Shown here: positions 1 to 8,083 of the stretch, piece by piece
Layout of the letters: every line of letters starts with the position of its first letter
How positions within the stretch are numbered: the first letter of the stretch is position 1
Origin: Acidobacteriota bacterium
GTDB lineage: Bacteria > Acidobacteriota > UBA6911
Direction: 5' to 3'
Length of the DNA stretch: 37,208 nucleotides
NCBI GenBank assembly: GCA_016934555.1
Contig: JAFGSS010000078.1
Coordinates: 1-37,208 of the forward strand
Position numbers and translations under genes: made by a program
Notes under the pieces: generated by a model
Database searches by the model: none
What the model saw: the letters and a program-made list of their open reading frames with translations, nothing else
What the model was told of the DNA's origin: nothing

Positions 1-315
1 GAGTTCGATCGCACGGCCGGCGCGCGCGACCTTTTCAGCCCCCCGCTCGAGCATGGGACGGCTGAAGTCGCAGCCGACCACCCGCCCGAGGCGCGAAACC
101 TCCAGGGCGAGATCGGCCGTTCCGCATCCCACGTCCAGGATCAGGGGAGAGGGGGCGCGGAGCCGCCGTTCGACCTCGCGTACGCACGCGGCGCGCCAGC
201 GCCGGTCCAGGTTCGCCGACAGGGCATGATTGAGAAAATCGTAGCGGCCGGCGATGGCGCCGAACAGGCGACGGACATTGCGTGCCTTTTCCTCTCCTCC
301 CGGGGGCCTAGTCAA
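1..315 (-). CDS. ubiE: UbiE/MenG-type quinone methyltransferase, C-terminally truncated by window edge
   Basis: About 105 codons of the N-terminal part of a class I SAM methyltransferase; the rest lies beyond base 1. The translation contains an opening FGAIAGRYDFLNH block followed by NLDRRWR, then the SAM-binding loop LDVGCGTADLALEV and a downstream DFSRPMLERG. This order is characteristic of UbiE/MenG, which C-methylates demethylmenaquinone or a ubiquinone precursor. Which quinone is made cannot be told from here. The chosen start is a TTG at 313-315 that overlaps the aroB stop codon. An ATG nearer the conserved region is in the wrong frame, so TTG is the best available start, but this is inference. 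Likely co-transcribed with aroB upstream. Confidence 0.8.
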   Translation of the reverse strand, partial: MTRPPGGEEKARNVRRLFGAIAGRYDFLNHALSANLDRRWRAACVREVERRLRAPSPLILDVGCGTADLALEVSRLGRVVGCDFSRPMLERGAEKVARAGRAIEL

Positions 316-1411
316 GGTCGCCGTTCCCGCCGAGGAACCGCCCGAGGAACCGCCGCAGCGACGGGGCCTCGATCCCGTTGAAAACCGCCCCCTCCCCCAG
401 GCTGCGCAGGAAAACCATCCGGATGTCGCCCCCCCCGAATTTCTTGTCGCGCAGGAGCGAGCGCCACACCTCGTCCGGTTCCAGCCGGTCCACGGCCGGG
501 AGCCGTCCCGCTTTTTGAATCAGCCGGATCAGGCGCCCGGTCTCCTTCGCGCCGAGTACCCCCAGTTCCCTGCCATACCCCAGGGCGGCCAGCATGCCCC
601 AGGCTACAGCCTCCCCGTGCGTGAACCTGCGGTAGCAGCCCGCGGCCTCGATGGCATGGCCGATGGTGTGCCCGTAATTCAGGATCATCCGCAGCCCGCC
701 CTCGGTCTCGTCCAGGGCGACCACGTCCGCCTTGATCCGGGCCGCGGCCACGACGATGTGCTCCAGGGCTCCCGGATGGCGGTTCAGGATATCGGGAAGT
801 CTCCGGTCGATGTAATCGAGCAGCGGCCGGCTGCGGATGGCGCCGCACTTGATGACTTCAAAAAGCCCCGATTGCAGCTGCCGGCCGGGGAGGGTCTCGA
901 GCACGCCGGTGTCGGCGATGACGGCCGAAGGCTGGTGAAAGGCGCCGACGAGATTCTTCCCCTGCGGGACGTTGATCCCCGTCTTCCCGCCGATGGAGCT
1001 GTCCACCTGGGAGAGCAGGGTCGTCGGGACCATCACGAAACGGATGCCGCGCATGAAGGTGGCGGCGGCGAACCCGGCGATGTCCCCGGTCACCCCTCCT
1101 CCGAACGCCAGAATCCACGAGCGCCGGTCGGCGCGGGCCCGGAACAGGCCGTCATAAATTTTCAGAAGGGTCTGGTGGTTCTTGTACCGTTCCCCGTCGG
1201 GGATCCGGATGAGGGGGGAGGGGCCGAAAGCGCCCCTGAGCGCCCCGAGCAGCCCGTCGCCGTGGAGCCGCAGAACGGTACTGTTGGCCACGATGACGGG
1301 GGCCGTCCGGAAACCATGCCGGGAAAGGATTTTCCCGGCACGGGCGAGCACCCCTCCTCCGACGATGACGCGATAGCTGCGTTCCTTCAGGTTTACTGTG
1401 AGTGTCTTCAC
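308..1411 (-). CDS. aroB: 3-dehydroquinate synthase
   Basis: 367 residues, normal length for AroB, which cyclises DAHP to 3-dehydroquinate in the second step of the shikimate pathway using NAD and a divalent metal. The NAD/substrate region reads GGGVTGDIAGFAAATFMRG, followed by SQVDSSIGGKTGIN. The metal-binding block FEVIKCG and the histidine motif NYGHTIGHAIE are intact, so the enzyme should be active. The gene starts at ATG 1411, 40 bp after the thiG stop, and its stop overlaps the proposed TTG start of the quinone methyltransferase. A thiS-thiG-aroB-ubiE transcript is therefore likely. Confidence 0.96.
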   Translation of the reverse strand: MKTLTVNLKERSYRVIVGGGVLARAGKILSRHGFRTAPVIVANSTVLRLHGDGLLGALRGAFGPSPLIRIPDGERYKNHQTLLKIYDGLFRARADRRSWILAFGGGVTGDIAGFAAATFMRGIRFVMVPTTLLSQVDSSIGGKTGINVPQGKNLVGAFHQPSAVIADTGVLETLPGRQLQSGLFEVIKCGAIRSRPLLDYIDRRLPDILNRHPGALEHIVVAAARIKADVVALDETEGGLRMILNYGHTIGHAIEAAGCYRRFTHGEAVAWGMLAALGYGRELGVLGAKETGRLIRLIQKAGRLPAVDRLEPDEVWRSLLRDKKFGGGDIRMVFLRSLGEGAVFNGIEAPSLRRFLGRFLGGNGDLD

Positions 1412-1451
1412 GATTCCGGTCCCGAAACGAAGAGGCGGCCGCCCCGCGCGC

Positions 1452-2237
1452 TTAACGCGAGATCCCCTCCAGGGGGCTGCTGGCCGTGGCGTAGAGTTTT
1501 CTGGGAATGCGGCCCGCCTTGAACGCCGTCCGGCCCGCTTCCACGGCCAGGTTCATCGCCCGGGCCATGGCGACCGGATCCCCGGCCCCCGCGATCCCCG
1601 TATTCATCAGCACGGCGTCGCCGCCCAGTTCCATCGCCAGGCTGGCGTCCGAGGCGGTGCCCACCCCCGCGTCGACGATGACGGGGAGGGAGACGGTCTC
1701 CATGAGGATCCGGAGGTTGGCGGGGTTCTGGATCCCCATCCCCGAACCGATCGGGGCGCCCAGCGGCATGACAGCGGCCGCGCCGGCGTCTTCCAGCTTC
1801 CGGGCCATGATGGGATCGTCGTTGGTGTAGGGCAGGACCACGAAACCTTCCCGGACCAGGATTCGCGTGGCCTCGAGCAGCGCCACGGTATCGGGGAAAA
1901 GGGTCTTCTCGTCGCCGATGACCTCGAGCTTCACCCAGTCGCTCAGTCCCGCCTCCCGCCCGAGCATCGCCGTCCGGACGGCATCGTCGGCCGTGTAGCA
2001 GCCGGCCGTGTTGGGCAGGAGTGTGTAGCGCGCCGTGTCGATGTAATCGAGCATCGATTCCGAGGAACGATCCAGGTTCACCCGCCGTACCGCCACCGTC
2101 ACGATTTCGGCGCCCGAGGCCTCGAGCGCTTCCTTCATGAGGGCAAAAGTCTCGTATTTTCCCGTACCCACCAGAAGGCGTGAGCGGAACGTCTTCCCCC
2201 CCAGAACCAGTGGATCCGTCTCCCGTGCATAGGCCAT
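1452..2237 (-). CDS. thiG: Thiazole synthase ThiG
   Basis: 261 residues from ATG 2237. ThiG joins 1-deoxy-D-xylulose 5-phosphate, dehydroglycine and the sulfur carried by ThiS thiocarboxylate into the thiazole phosphate of thiamine. The N-terminus [19 protein letters not shown] is typical of the family. The Schiff-base lysine context [16 protein letters not shown] and the phosphate-binding glycine-rich segments ([21 protein letters not shown]) are present. The start was chosen at the [10 protein letters not shown] methionine because it lies 5 bp after the thiS stop and matches the family N-terminus; the open frame extends 24 codons further up inside thiS. thiO/thiH and other thiamine genes are not in the window. 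Confidence 0.96.
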   Translation of the reverse strand: MAYARETDPLVLGGKTFRSRLLVGTGKYETFALMKEALEASGAEIVTVAVRRVNLDRSSESMLDYIDTARYTLLPNTAGCYTADDAVRTAMLGREAGLSDWVKLEVIGDEKTLFPDTVALLEATRILVREGFVVLPYTNDDPIMARKLEDAGAAAVMPLGAPIGSGMGIQNPANLRILMETVSLPVIVDAGVGTASDASLAMELGGDAVLMNTGIAGAGDPVAMARAMNLAVEAGRTAFKAGRIPRKLYATASSPLEGISR

Positions 2238-2242
2238 GACCG

Positions 2243-2452
2243 CTATCCTCCGCCGACGAATTGGACAATCTCGACGCGATCCCGGTCGGCTATCGGCGTT
2301 GCGTCCCATTCCGCCCGGCGCACGATGGTGCGGTTCAGTTCGACCGCGACCTGAGTCCCCTCGATCCCCAGGACCGTGAGCAGTTCCCGCACACTGGCTA
2401 CCGGGGGTATCGTGCGCATCTTGCCGTTGATTTCGAGCGTTATGGTTTTCAT
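2243..2452 (-). CDS. thiS: Sulfur carrier protein ThiS
   Basis: 69 residues with a beta-grasp pattern ending in VGGG, giving the C-terminal Gly-Gly tail needed for adenylation and thiocarboxylate formation. ThiS delivers sulfur to ThiG for the thiazole ring. The start is the ATG at 2450-2452 ([11 protein letters not shown]), preceded by a GGGGGG run. The upstream part of the open frame has no family similarity. It is directly followed by thiG. A strong promoter-like sequence ends only 9 nt before this ATG, so the transcript may be nearly leaderless. I see no thiamine-pyrophosphate riboswitch motif in front of it. Confidence 0.92.
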   Translation of the reverse strand: MKTITLEINGKMRTIPPVASVRELLTVLGIEGTQVAVELNRTIVRRAEWDATPIADRDRVEIVQFVGGG

Positions 2453-2461
2453 GAACCCCCC

Positions 2462-2491
2462 ATCATAAGCGCCGCGCGAAAGACAAATCAA
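2462..2491 (-). promoter_or_regulatory. Candidate sigma70 promoter for thiS-thiG
   Basis: On the minus strand TTGATT (2486-2491), an 18-bp spacer and TATGAT (2462-2467). The -10 box ends 9 nt before the thiS ATG, so the start site would fall about 2-3 nt before the codon. The match is seen in sequence; promoter activity is inferred. Confidence 0.5.
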
Positions 2492-2573
2492 GTCCCGCCT
2501 GCACCCCGGCCGCGGAAACCGGGCGCTTTCCCGCATGGACGCCGGCCCGCCGATGTTGTAGGGTATCCTCGTG

Positions 2574-3374
2574 ATGAGCACCTACGCACGCGAACTGGAA
2601 ACAGCCCTGGAAATCGCGGCCGCCGCCGGAGAACTGGCCCTCGGCCACTTCGGCGCCCCCCCGCCGGTCGAGGAGAAGGAAGACGCGTCCCCCGTAACGC
2701 GCGCCGACCGGGAAACCGAGCGCCGCATCGCCCGGATGCTCGAGGAGCGCTTCCCTCTCGACGGCATCCTGGGGGAGGAGGGGGCGGTCCTTCCCTCCCG
2801 CTCGGGCCGCCGCTGGCTCGTCGACCCCATCGACGGGACCAAGGACTTCGTCCGCGGCTCCCCTTACTGGGCCGTCCAGCTGGCGCTGGAGGAAGGGGAC
2901 CGCGTGCGCGTTGGGGTGATCCACTGCCCCGCCCTCGACGAGACCGTTCATGCCGCCGCCGGGGCCGGCTGCTTCCGCAACGGCACCCGAGTCGCGGCAT
3001 CGGCCGTCTCGAGGCTGGACCGGTCCATCGTGACCGTCAGCGGGTTCAACGCGGCGTCCGCCTCATGGCCCGGGGAGGGCGTCCGGCGCCTGCTCGAGGA
3101 GTGCTGGACCGTGCGGGCCTACGGGGGCGCCTGCAACGTCGTGATGCTGGCGCGGGGAAAGGCCGACGTCTGGCTGAGCGGCCGGGGGATGGAGTGGGAC
3201 TATGCCCCCGCCCGCGTCATCGCCGACGAATGCGGAGCCCGTTTCCTGACGCGGGCCGGGGACGGGCGCATCGACCGCGCCCACTGCGTCCTCTGCGCGC
3301 CCGGGGTGGAGCAGGAGGTCCGCCGCGTCCTGGACATTTCCTGTTGCGCGCGCGGCGATTCCATGGAAGATTAG
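2574..3374 (+). CDS. Inositol monophosphatase-family phosphatase (IMPase / HisN-like)
   Basis: 266 residues, the usual length of the Mg-dependent IMPase family. Three metal-binding motifs are visible: GEEGA near residue 68, WLVDPIDGTKDF at 81-92 and the late EWDYAPARVI. Together they form the dinuclear or trinuclear metal site that hydrolyses small phosphomonoesters. Family members act on myo-inositol phosphates, histidinol phosphate or PAPS, and the sequence alone does not settle which; the overall look is closest to HisN/IMPase rather than CysQ. GTG at 2571 directly precedes the chosen ATG, so either could be used. Upstream is a GGGTATCCT element rather than a clear ribosome binding site. 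Divergent from thiS. Confidence 0.87.
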   Translation: MSTYARELETALEIAAAAGELALGHFGAPPPVEEKEDASPVTRADRETERRIARMLEERFPLDGILGEEGAVLPSRSGRRWLVDPIDGTKDFVRGSPYWAVQLALEEGDRVRVGVIHCPALDETVHAAAGAGCFRNGTRVAASAVSRLDRSIVTVSGFNAASASWPGEGVRRLLEECWTVRAYGGACNVVMLARGKADVWLSGRGMEWDYAPARVIADECGARFLTRAGDGRIDRAHCVLCAPGVEQEVRRVLDISCCARGDSMED

Positions 3375-3411
3375 GTGCGGGCGATTGTACCGCACATACC
3401 CTGGAGGGACG

Positions 3412-3669
3412 ATGAGCCACATACAGCTGTTCGCCGTGCAACCCGACACCCGAGAACGGAGACTGCTGGGAACGATCACCGAAGCCGATCTCGATTTCCT
3501 CATCGACAACCTCGAGGAGGAATTTGAAGAGGACGACGACTATTTCCTGAACCGGGACACGCTCGACTACCTCGAAGGCAAGGGGATCGACGGGGAGCTG
3601 GCCGCGTTGCTGCGCACGGCGCTGGATGAGAACCCGGACGGCGTCGACATCCTGTACATCTACGGCTGA
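3412..3669 (+). CDS. Small acidic protein of unknown function
   Basis: 85 residues from ATG 3412, chosen because CTGGAGGG sits 5-6 nt upstream; an in-frame ATG at 3385 has no such site. The protein is very acidic, with the run NLEEEFEEDDDYF in its middle and a LDYLEGKGID segment after it. It has no cysteines, no signal peptide and no membrane segment. I do not recognise a characterised family. It follows the IMPase gene by 37 bp, so the two may be co-transcribed. Its last 10 bp overlap the end of the convergent radical SAM gene. Confidence 0.7.
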   Translation: MSHIQLFAVQPDTRERRLLGTITEADLDFLIDNLEEEFEEDDDYFLNRDTLDYLEGKGIDGELAALLRTALDENPDGVDILYIYG

Positions 3670-4730
3670 CGCCCCGTCCCCTCCCGCCACCGCCCCGGGA
3701 CCGCGCGACCGCAGGAGCTGCATCGTCCGTCCCCGGACAGGGCGCTGCCGATGATGCGGTATCCGCGGCGCTCGATGAGGAGCCGCCCGCAGCCGGGGCA
3801 CCGGGTGTTCTCCCATTCCCCCAGCCGGCCCGGGAGATTGCCGGCATAGACGTAGCGGAGGCCGCTCGCGCGCCCGATCCCGGCGGCGCGCACGAGGTCC
3901 GCGGGCGCCGTGCGCCGGGAGTCCAGCCTCCGGTAATCCGGGTGAAACGCCGTCACGTGCCAGGGGATGTCGGGACAGACGCCCGCGATGAATTCCGCCA
4001 TCCCCCGGAGCTGTGCGTCCGAATCGTTGAAGCCGGGAACGAGGAGCGTCACCACCTCCACCCAGATCCCGAGACGGAAAAGGGTGCGGATCGAATCGAG
4101 CACCGGCTCGAGCCCCCCTCCCAGGCGGCGGTAGCCGTCCTCGTCGAACGTCTTCAGGTCGATCTTGCACAGGTCGATCCAGGGGCCGATATAATCCCAT
4201 GCCTCGGGGGTCGCGAAGCCGTTGGAAACATAACCCGTCAGCAGTCCCGCCGCACGCGCCTCCCTGAAAACAGCCGCGGCCCACTCGCCCGTGATCAGGG
4301 GCTCGTTGTAGGTGCTGACCACGATTTCGGCACCGCCGTCGAGCGCCGCGGCGACGAGCCCGCCCGCCGTCGCCTCCCGCGGAAACACGGCCGAGCCGGG
4401 ATCCCGCAGCGCCTGCGACGTGATCCAGTTCTGGCAATAGTCGCAGCAGAGGTTGCACCCGAGCATGCCGAAGCTGTAGGCCAGCGCGCCCGGGCTCACA
4501 TGGAAAAAGGGCTTCTTTTCGATCGGGTCGCATTGCGCCCCGGAGACGTAGCCGAAGGGGACGTAGAGCTCCCCCCCGCGGTTGTAGCGCACCCGGCAGG
4601 CGCCGCGCGCCCCGTCGGCCATCAGGCAGCGATGGGCGCAGGCGCGGCAGCGCACCCACCCCCCGTCGAGCCGTTCATAGAGTTCTCCCCGCCCCGTCCG
4701 TTCGTCCAGGATGTCCGAAAGCGTCCGCAT
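3660..4730 (-). CDS. amrS: AmrS-type radical SAM enzyme (AmmeMemoRadiSam family)
   Basis: 356 residues from ATG 4730, chosen because AAGGAGGA lies just upstream; the open frame continues 40 codons further without family features. The radical SAM cluster motif is C92-x3-C96-x2-C99 (GCNLCCDYCQNW), in the form typical of the AmrS/PflA-like group. An N-terminal cysteine cluster (C28, C31, C35, C45) and a C-terminal CPGC...CSSC zinc-ribbon-like region flank the core, as is common in AmrS proteins. Family members often occur with AMMECR1 and Memo domains; neither partner gene is in this window. The substrate is not known from sequence. Divergent from the methyltransferase at 4837. Confidence 0.88.
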   Translation of the reverse strand: MRTLSDILDERTGRGELYERLDGGWVRCRACAHRCLMADGARGACRVRYNRGGELYVPFGYVSGAQCDPIEKKPFFHVSPGALAYSFGMLGCNLCCDYCQNWITSQALRDPGSAVFPREATAGGLVAAALDGGAEIVVSTYNEPLITGEWAAAVFREARAAGLLTGYVSNGFATPEAWDYIGPWIDLCKIDLKTFDEDGYRRLGGGLEPVLDSIRTLFRLGIWVEVVTLLVPGFNDSDAQLRGMAEFIAGVCPDIPWHVTAFHPDYRRLDSRRTAPADLVRAAGIGRASGLRYVYAGNLPGRLGEWENTRCPGCGRLLIERRGYRIIGSALSGDGRCSSCGRAVPGRWREGTGRQP

Positions 4731-4821
4731 GGGTCCTCCTTCCCGTCCGATCCCCCTCCCGCGGGCGAAAGGAATCTTCGGGCCGCTCGAGCTTCGCGTT
4801 ACACTCTTCCTTCTTTTATTA

Positions 4822-4827
4822 TAAAAT
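4822..4827 (+). promoter_or_regulatory. Candidate -10 element of methyltransferase gene
   Basis: TAAAAT (within TTATTATAAAATGG, an AT island in GC-rich DNA) ends 9 nt before the ATG at 4837. No convincing -35 box is visible at the usual distance. The spacing to the start codon resembles that at thiS and rnz. Confidence 0.35.
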
Positions 4828-4836
4828 GGAACTCCT

Positions 4837-5676
4837 ATGGAAAAAATCACCGACTGGAGTCAACTCTGGGAAGAGCTCGTCGAAATCAGGGCGGCGGGGC
4901 GCGCGAGCGGCGCCGCCGAAGCCTCCGCGCGGGATCCCTGGAACGACCGGGCGCGGCAGTTCAAGCAGGGGGTCCGCCGGCGCTGGGAGCGGCCCGACTC
5001 GAGCCGCGATTTCATCCTCTCGCAGCTCGACGCCGGCTCGACGGTTCTCGACATCGGCGCCGGAACCGGCTCCTGGGCCGCGCTGCTCGCCCGGCGCGCG
5101 CACCACGTCACCGCCGTGGAGCCCTCGGAGGCCATGATCGCCGTTATGCGCGAAAGCCTCGAGGAGGAGAACATCCGCAACGTGTCGATCGTGGAGGGGA
5201 GCTGGCCCGATGTCTACGTCGAGCCGCACGACTTTTCCCTCTGCTCCCACGCCATGTACGGCTACCCGGACCTGGAAGCCTTCGTCCTGCGCATGATCGC
5301 CTGCACCCGCCGCACCTGCTTTCTCCTGTTGCGGGCGCCGTCGCTCGACGGGATCCGCGCCGAGGCGGCGCGCCACATCTGGGGCCAGCCCCTGGACAGC
5401 CCCAATTTCACGATCGCCTACAACATCCTCATCGAGATGGGCGTCTATGCCAACGTGCTGATGGAGAACACCGGGCTCTGGAAGCCCCGGGTGAGTGCCA
5501 GCATCGAGGAGGCCCACGGGGACCTGAAGCGCTTTCTCGGCCTCACCGACAACCCGGAGCATGACGGCTACCTGCTCACGCTCCTGCGGCGCCGGCTGCA
5601 CTGGCGCTGCGGCCGCTACCTGTGGCCTCCCGAGGTCCGCTCCGCCCTGGTCTACTGGAACGTGCGCGGCCGCTGA
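4837..5676 (+). CDS. Class I SAM-dependent methyltransferase
   Basis: 279 residues. The SAM-binding motif I is VLDIGAGTGSWAALLA near residues 69-84, followed by motif II TAVEPSEAMIAVM and an acidic post-motif. The N-terminal segment WNDRARQFKQGVRRRWERPD and a C-terminal extension of about 100 residues with HIWGQPLDSPNFTIAYN are not features I can tie to a known substrate. It is a soluble protein with no signal peptide. It lies back-to-back with the AmrS-like gene, sharing a 106-bp divergent promoter region, so the two may act together, but that is speculation. Confidence 0.85.
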   Translation: MEKITDWSQLWEELVEIRAAGRASGAAEASARDPWNDRARQFKQGVRRRWERPDSSRDFILSQLDAGSTVLDIGAGTGSWAALLARRAHHVTAVEPSEAMIAVMRESLEEENIRNVSIVEGSWPDVYVEPHDFSLCSHAMYGYPDLEAFVLRMIACTRRTCFLLLRAPSLDGIRAEAARHIWGQPLDSPNFTIAYNILIEMGVYANVLMENTGLWKPRVSASIEEAHGDLKRFLGLTDNPEHDGYLLTLLRRRLHWRCGRYLWPPEVRSALVYWNVRGR

Positions 5677-5686
5677 CCCTCCGCCG

Positions 5687-7072
5687 TCAGTCCGGAATCC
5701 GGGCCCAGCGCACCAGCGTCCGGAGCGTCGGGGGCTTGCCGTACATCAGGACCCCCACGCGGAACACCTTCGCCGCAAACCAGAGCGAGGCGCAGGCGCC
5801 CGCGGCGCTCGCCGCGACGGCCAGGGCCACCTGCCAGGCGGGAGGGGGCGTGTTCGACGCCATGCGCAGCAGGGTTACGAAGCTCCCGATCGGCGGGATG
5901 AAGCTCAAAACGACGGCCATGAGCGAATTCGGGTGACTGCTGATGGGAATCATCAGCAGCCAGAGGACCATGAAAACGGTCATGATCGGCGTCATCAGGG
6001 GCTGCGCGTCGCGCAGTTCGCTCACGGCCGAGCCGACAGCCGCCATCAGGGCCGCGACGGTGAAGTAGGACAGCACGAAAAAAATCAGCAGGAACAGGAG
6101 GAGGACCGGGTCGACGAGTCCGGTCAGGGTGAAGGAGGCGAGCGCCGCGATCCCCATCCCCGCGTACAGGACCAGGATCACGAGCCCCACCGCCATCTGC
6201 CCCAGGATCTTCCCCGTCATCAGTTGCCGCGAGGAAAGGGCGCTCAGCAGCAGCTCGACGATGCGGTTCGACTTCTCCTCGATCGTGGTGGTGAGCAGGC
6301 TGCTGCTCGAGGTGAGCACCGAAATCAGCAGCAGCACCATGAAGGAGATCGGCAGGATCTGGTTCAGGACCCGGTTCGGTCTGCGCTCCCCCTCCTCGGT
6401 CACCACCCGCGGGTGCGGGCGCTCGACCCGCGCCAGTTCGGCCACGAGTTCCGGCTCGATCCCGGAACCCCGCAATCTCGCCCCCCGGATGGAATCCTCG
6501 AGCCCCGCCTGCATCTCGTCGACCAGACGGTCGTCCAGCCCGTCGCGCACCAGGAGATGGTAGTCCTCGAAGCGCCCCCCCTCCCGCGTCACCGCGCCGG
6601 CGGGGACCAGGGCGACGGCCAGGAGCGCCCCGTCCGCCGACCGGGGCGCAAACGGGAGCTTCAGCCGCTCCTTTTCGGTTTCAGGATTTGTGTCGGGGGG
6701 AAGCGCGACCACCGTGATGTGCGGCACCTCCCCGGGCGGCACCTCCGGGGAGGGGCCGATGATGGCGCCGGCCGCGGCCCCGTCCCCGATTTCGGAGGAG
6801 GCGAACTCCTGGAGACGCCGGCGCTCCTCGAGCCGCCGCTCCCGGATGGCGGCGGGCGACAGGTAGCGCGCGAGCCCCGCGGCCACCTCGCCGGAGAGAT
6901 CGACGACGGCCACGGTCCCGTCCACCCGCGGAGCACTCTTCGCCGTCAGGCGCGGGAGCAGGAAAACCATGAGAAGCACGATGGCGGGGGTCAGCAGGAT
7001 CCCGAACAGGAAACCCCGGGCCGTCACCGTGGCGATGAATTCGCGCACGGCCACGTGGAACACTTTTCTCAT
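5687..7072 (-). CDS. ABC-2 type transporter permease (NatB/YhaP-like)
   Basis: 461 residues. One membrane helix near residues 20-40 is followed by a large extracytoplasmic domain of about 170 residues and then by about five more hydrophobic segments. This is the layout of NatB/YhaP ABC-2 exporters. The segment TTTIEEKSNRIVELLLSALSSRQLMTGKILGQ is the conserved cytoplasmic coupling region of this family. Its ATG overlaps the stop of the ATPase gene by 4 bp (ATGA), so the two are translationally coupled and form one exporter. NatAB of Bacillus exports sodium, but the family also handles drugs and peptides, so the substrate is open. Confidence 0.9.
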   Translation of the reverse strand: MRKVFHVAVREFIATVTARGFLFGILLTPAIVLLMVFLLPRLTAKSAPRVDGTVAVVDLSGEVAAGLARYLSPAAIRERRLEERRRLQEFASSEIGDGAAAGAIIGPSPEVPPGEVPHITVVALPPDTNPETEKERLKLPFAPRSADGALLAVALVPAGAVTREGGRFEDYHLLVRDGLDDRLVDEMQAGLEDSIRGARLRGSGIEPELVAELARVERPHPRVVTEEGERRPNRVLNQILPISFMVLLLISVLTSSSSLLTTTIEEKSNRIVELLLSALSSRQLMTGKILGQMAVGLVILVLYAGMGIAALASFTLTGLVDPVLLLFLLIFFVLSYFTVAALMAAVGSAVSELRDAQPLMTPIMTVFMVLWLLMIPISSHPNSLMAVVLSFIPPIGSFVTLLRMASNTPPPAWQVALAVAASAAGACASLWFAAKVFRVGVLMYGKPPTLRTLVRWARIPD

Positions 7073-8040
7073 GCGTCCCCCTCCCCGGCCTCGACCCCGA
7101 GACCGGCCCGCAACCCGTCCCCGCCCTCCCCTCCTCCGCCGGAGACGATGTCGATGAAGATGTCCTCGAGCGTGGGGCGCCGGAGAAGGATCCGGGCGGG
7201 CGTCACCGCGGAGGCGAGCGCGGGGATCACCTCGGCAGGGTCCGCGCCGGGTTCGAGGAGGACGTTCCAGGCGCTTCCTTCGATCTCCATCCCCTGGATG
7301 CCGTCAACACGACCGAGCGCCGCCGGGAGCGTGCCGCGATCAAGCGGCTCGAAGAGGATGTGGCGCCCGTCGCGCGACTCGAGGATGGAGGAGAGCGACC
7401 CGTCGAGCACCTTGTTTCCCCGGTGGATCATCACGACGTGGTCGCACAGGTCCTCGGCGTGCTGCATGATGTGGGTGGAAAAAAGGACGGTCGCCCCGCG
7501 CCGGTGCTCCCCCAGGACCAGGTCCTTCATCCGCCTCTGGTTCACGGGATCCAGCCCGCTGAAAGGCTCGTCGAGGATCAGGAGTTCGGGCCGGTGGATG
7601 ACCGAGGTGATGAACTGGACCTTCTGCTGCATCCCCTTGGACAGCTCCTCGCACCGGCGGCCGGCGGCGTCGCCGAGCCCGACCCGGTCGAGCCAGGCCG
7701 CAATTTCTCTGCGGATAGCGGAATCAGGCATCCCCTTGATCCGGGCCATGTAGGCGATGAAATCCCGGACCCGCATCTTCCGGTAGAGCCCCCGCTCCTC
7801 GGGGAGGTAGCCGATCCGGTCCCTGGCCTCCAGGGCCGAACCGCACCCCAGCACCGACAGCCGGCCGCTGTCGGGAAGGAGGATCCCCAGGATCATGCGG
7901 ATCAGGGTGGTCTTCCCCGCCCCGTTCGGCCCGATGACGCCGCACAGCGCCCCGGCCGGGACCTCGAGGGTGAAACCGTGCACCGCCGTGGTGGGGCCGA
8001 AGGTCTTGGTGATCCTGTCCAGGGTGATCGCAGCCGCCAT
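7069..8040 (-). CDS. ABC transporter ATP-binding protein (NatA/YhaQ-like)
   Basis: 323 residues. Walker A is GPNGAGKTT, the Q-loop region contains GYLPEERGLYRKM, the signature is LSKGMQQK, Walker B is LLILDEPFSGLDP and the switch histidine lies in VLFSTHIMQHAE. All are intact, so it should hydrolyse ATP. The GYLPEERGLY motif and the C-terminal extension, which matches the DUF4162 position, are typical of the NatA/YhaQ group. The start is ATG 8040 with GGGAGG 4 nt upstream. It follows the pentose operon's HAD gene by 43 bp on the same strand, so read-through is possible, although the function looks separate. Confidence 0.93.
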   Translation of the reverse strand: MAAAITLDRITKTFGPTTAVHGFTLEVPAGALCGVIGPNGAGKTTLIRMILGILLPDSGRLSVLGCGSALEARDRIGYLPEERGLYRKMRVRDFIAYMARIKGMPDSAIRREIAAWLDRVGLGDAAGRRCEELSKGMQQKVQFITSVIHRPELLILDEPFSGLDPVNQRRMKDLVLGEHRRGATVLFSTHIMQHAEDLCDHVVMIHRGNKVLDGSLSSILESRDGRHILFEPLDRGTLPAALGRVDGIQGMEIEGSAWNVLLEPGADPAEVIPALASAVTPARILLRRPTLEDIFIDIVSGGGGEGGDGLRAGLGVEAGEGDA

Positions 8041-8083
8041 ACGCCTCCCGTAAATCCGCCTGGTCGCCGCCCCCGCCGGGACT

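Noticed and set aside
2453..2573. Thiamine-pyrophosphate riboswitch before thiS
   Set aside because: No CTGAGA-type conserved core is seen on the minus strand, and the best promoter leaves only about 2-3 nt of leader.
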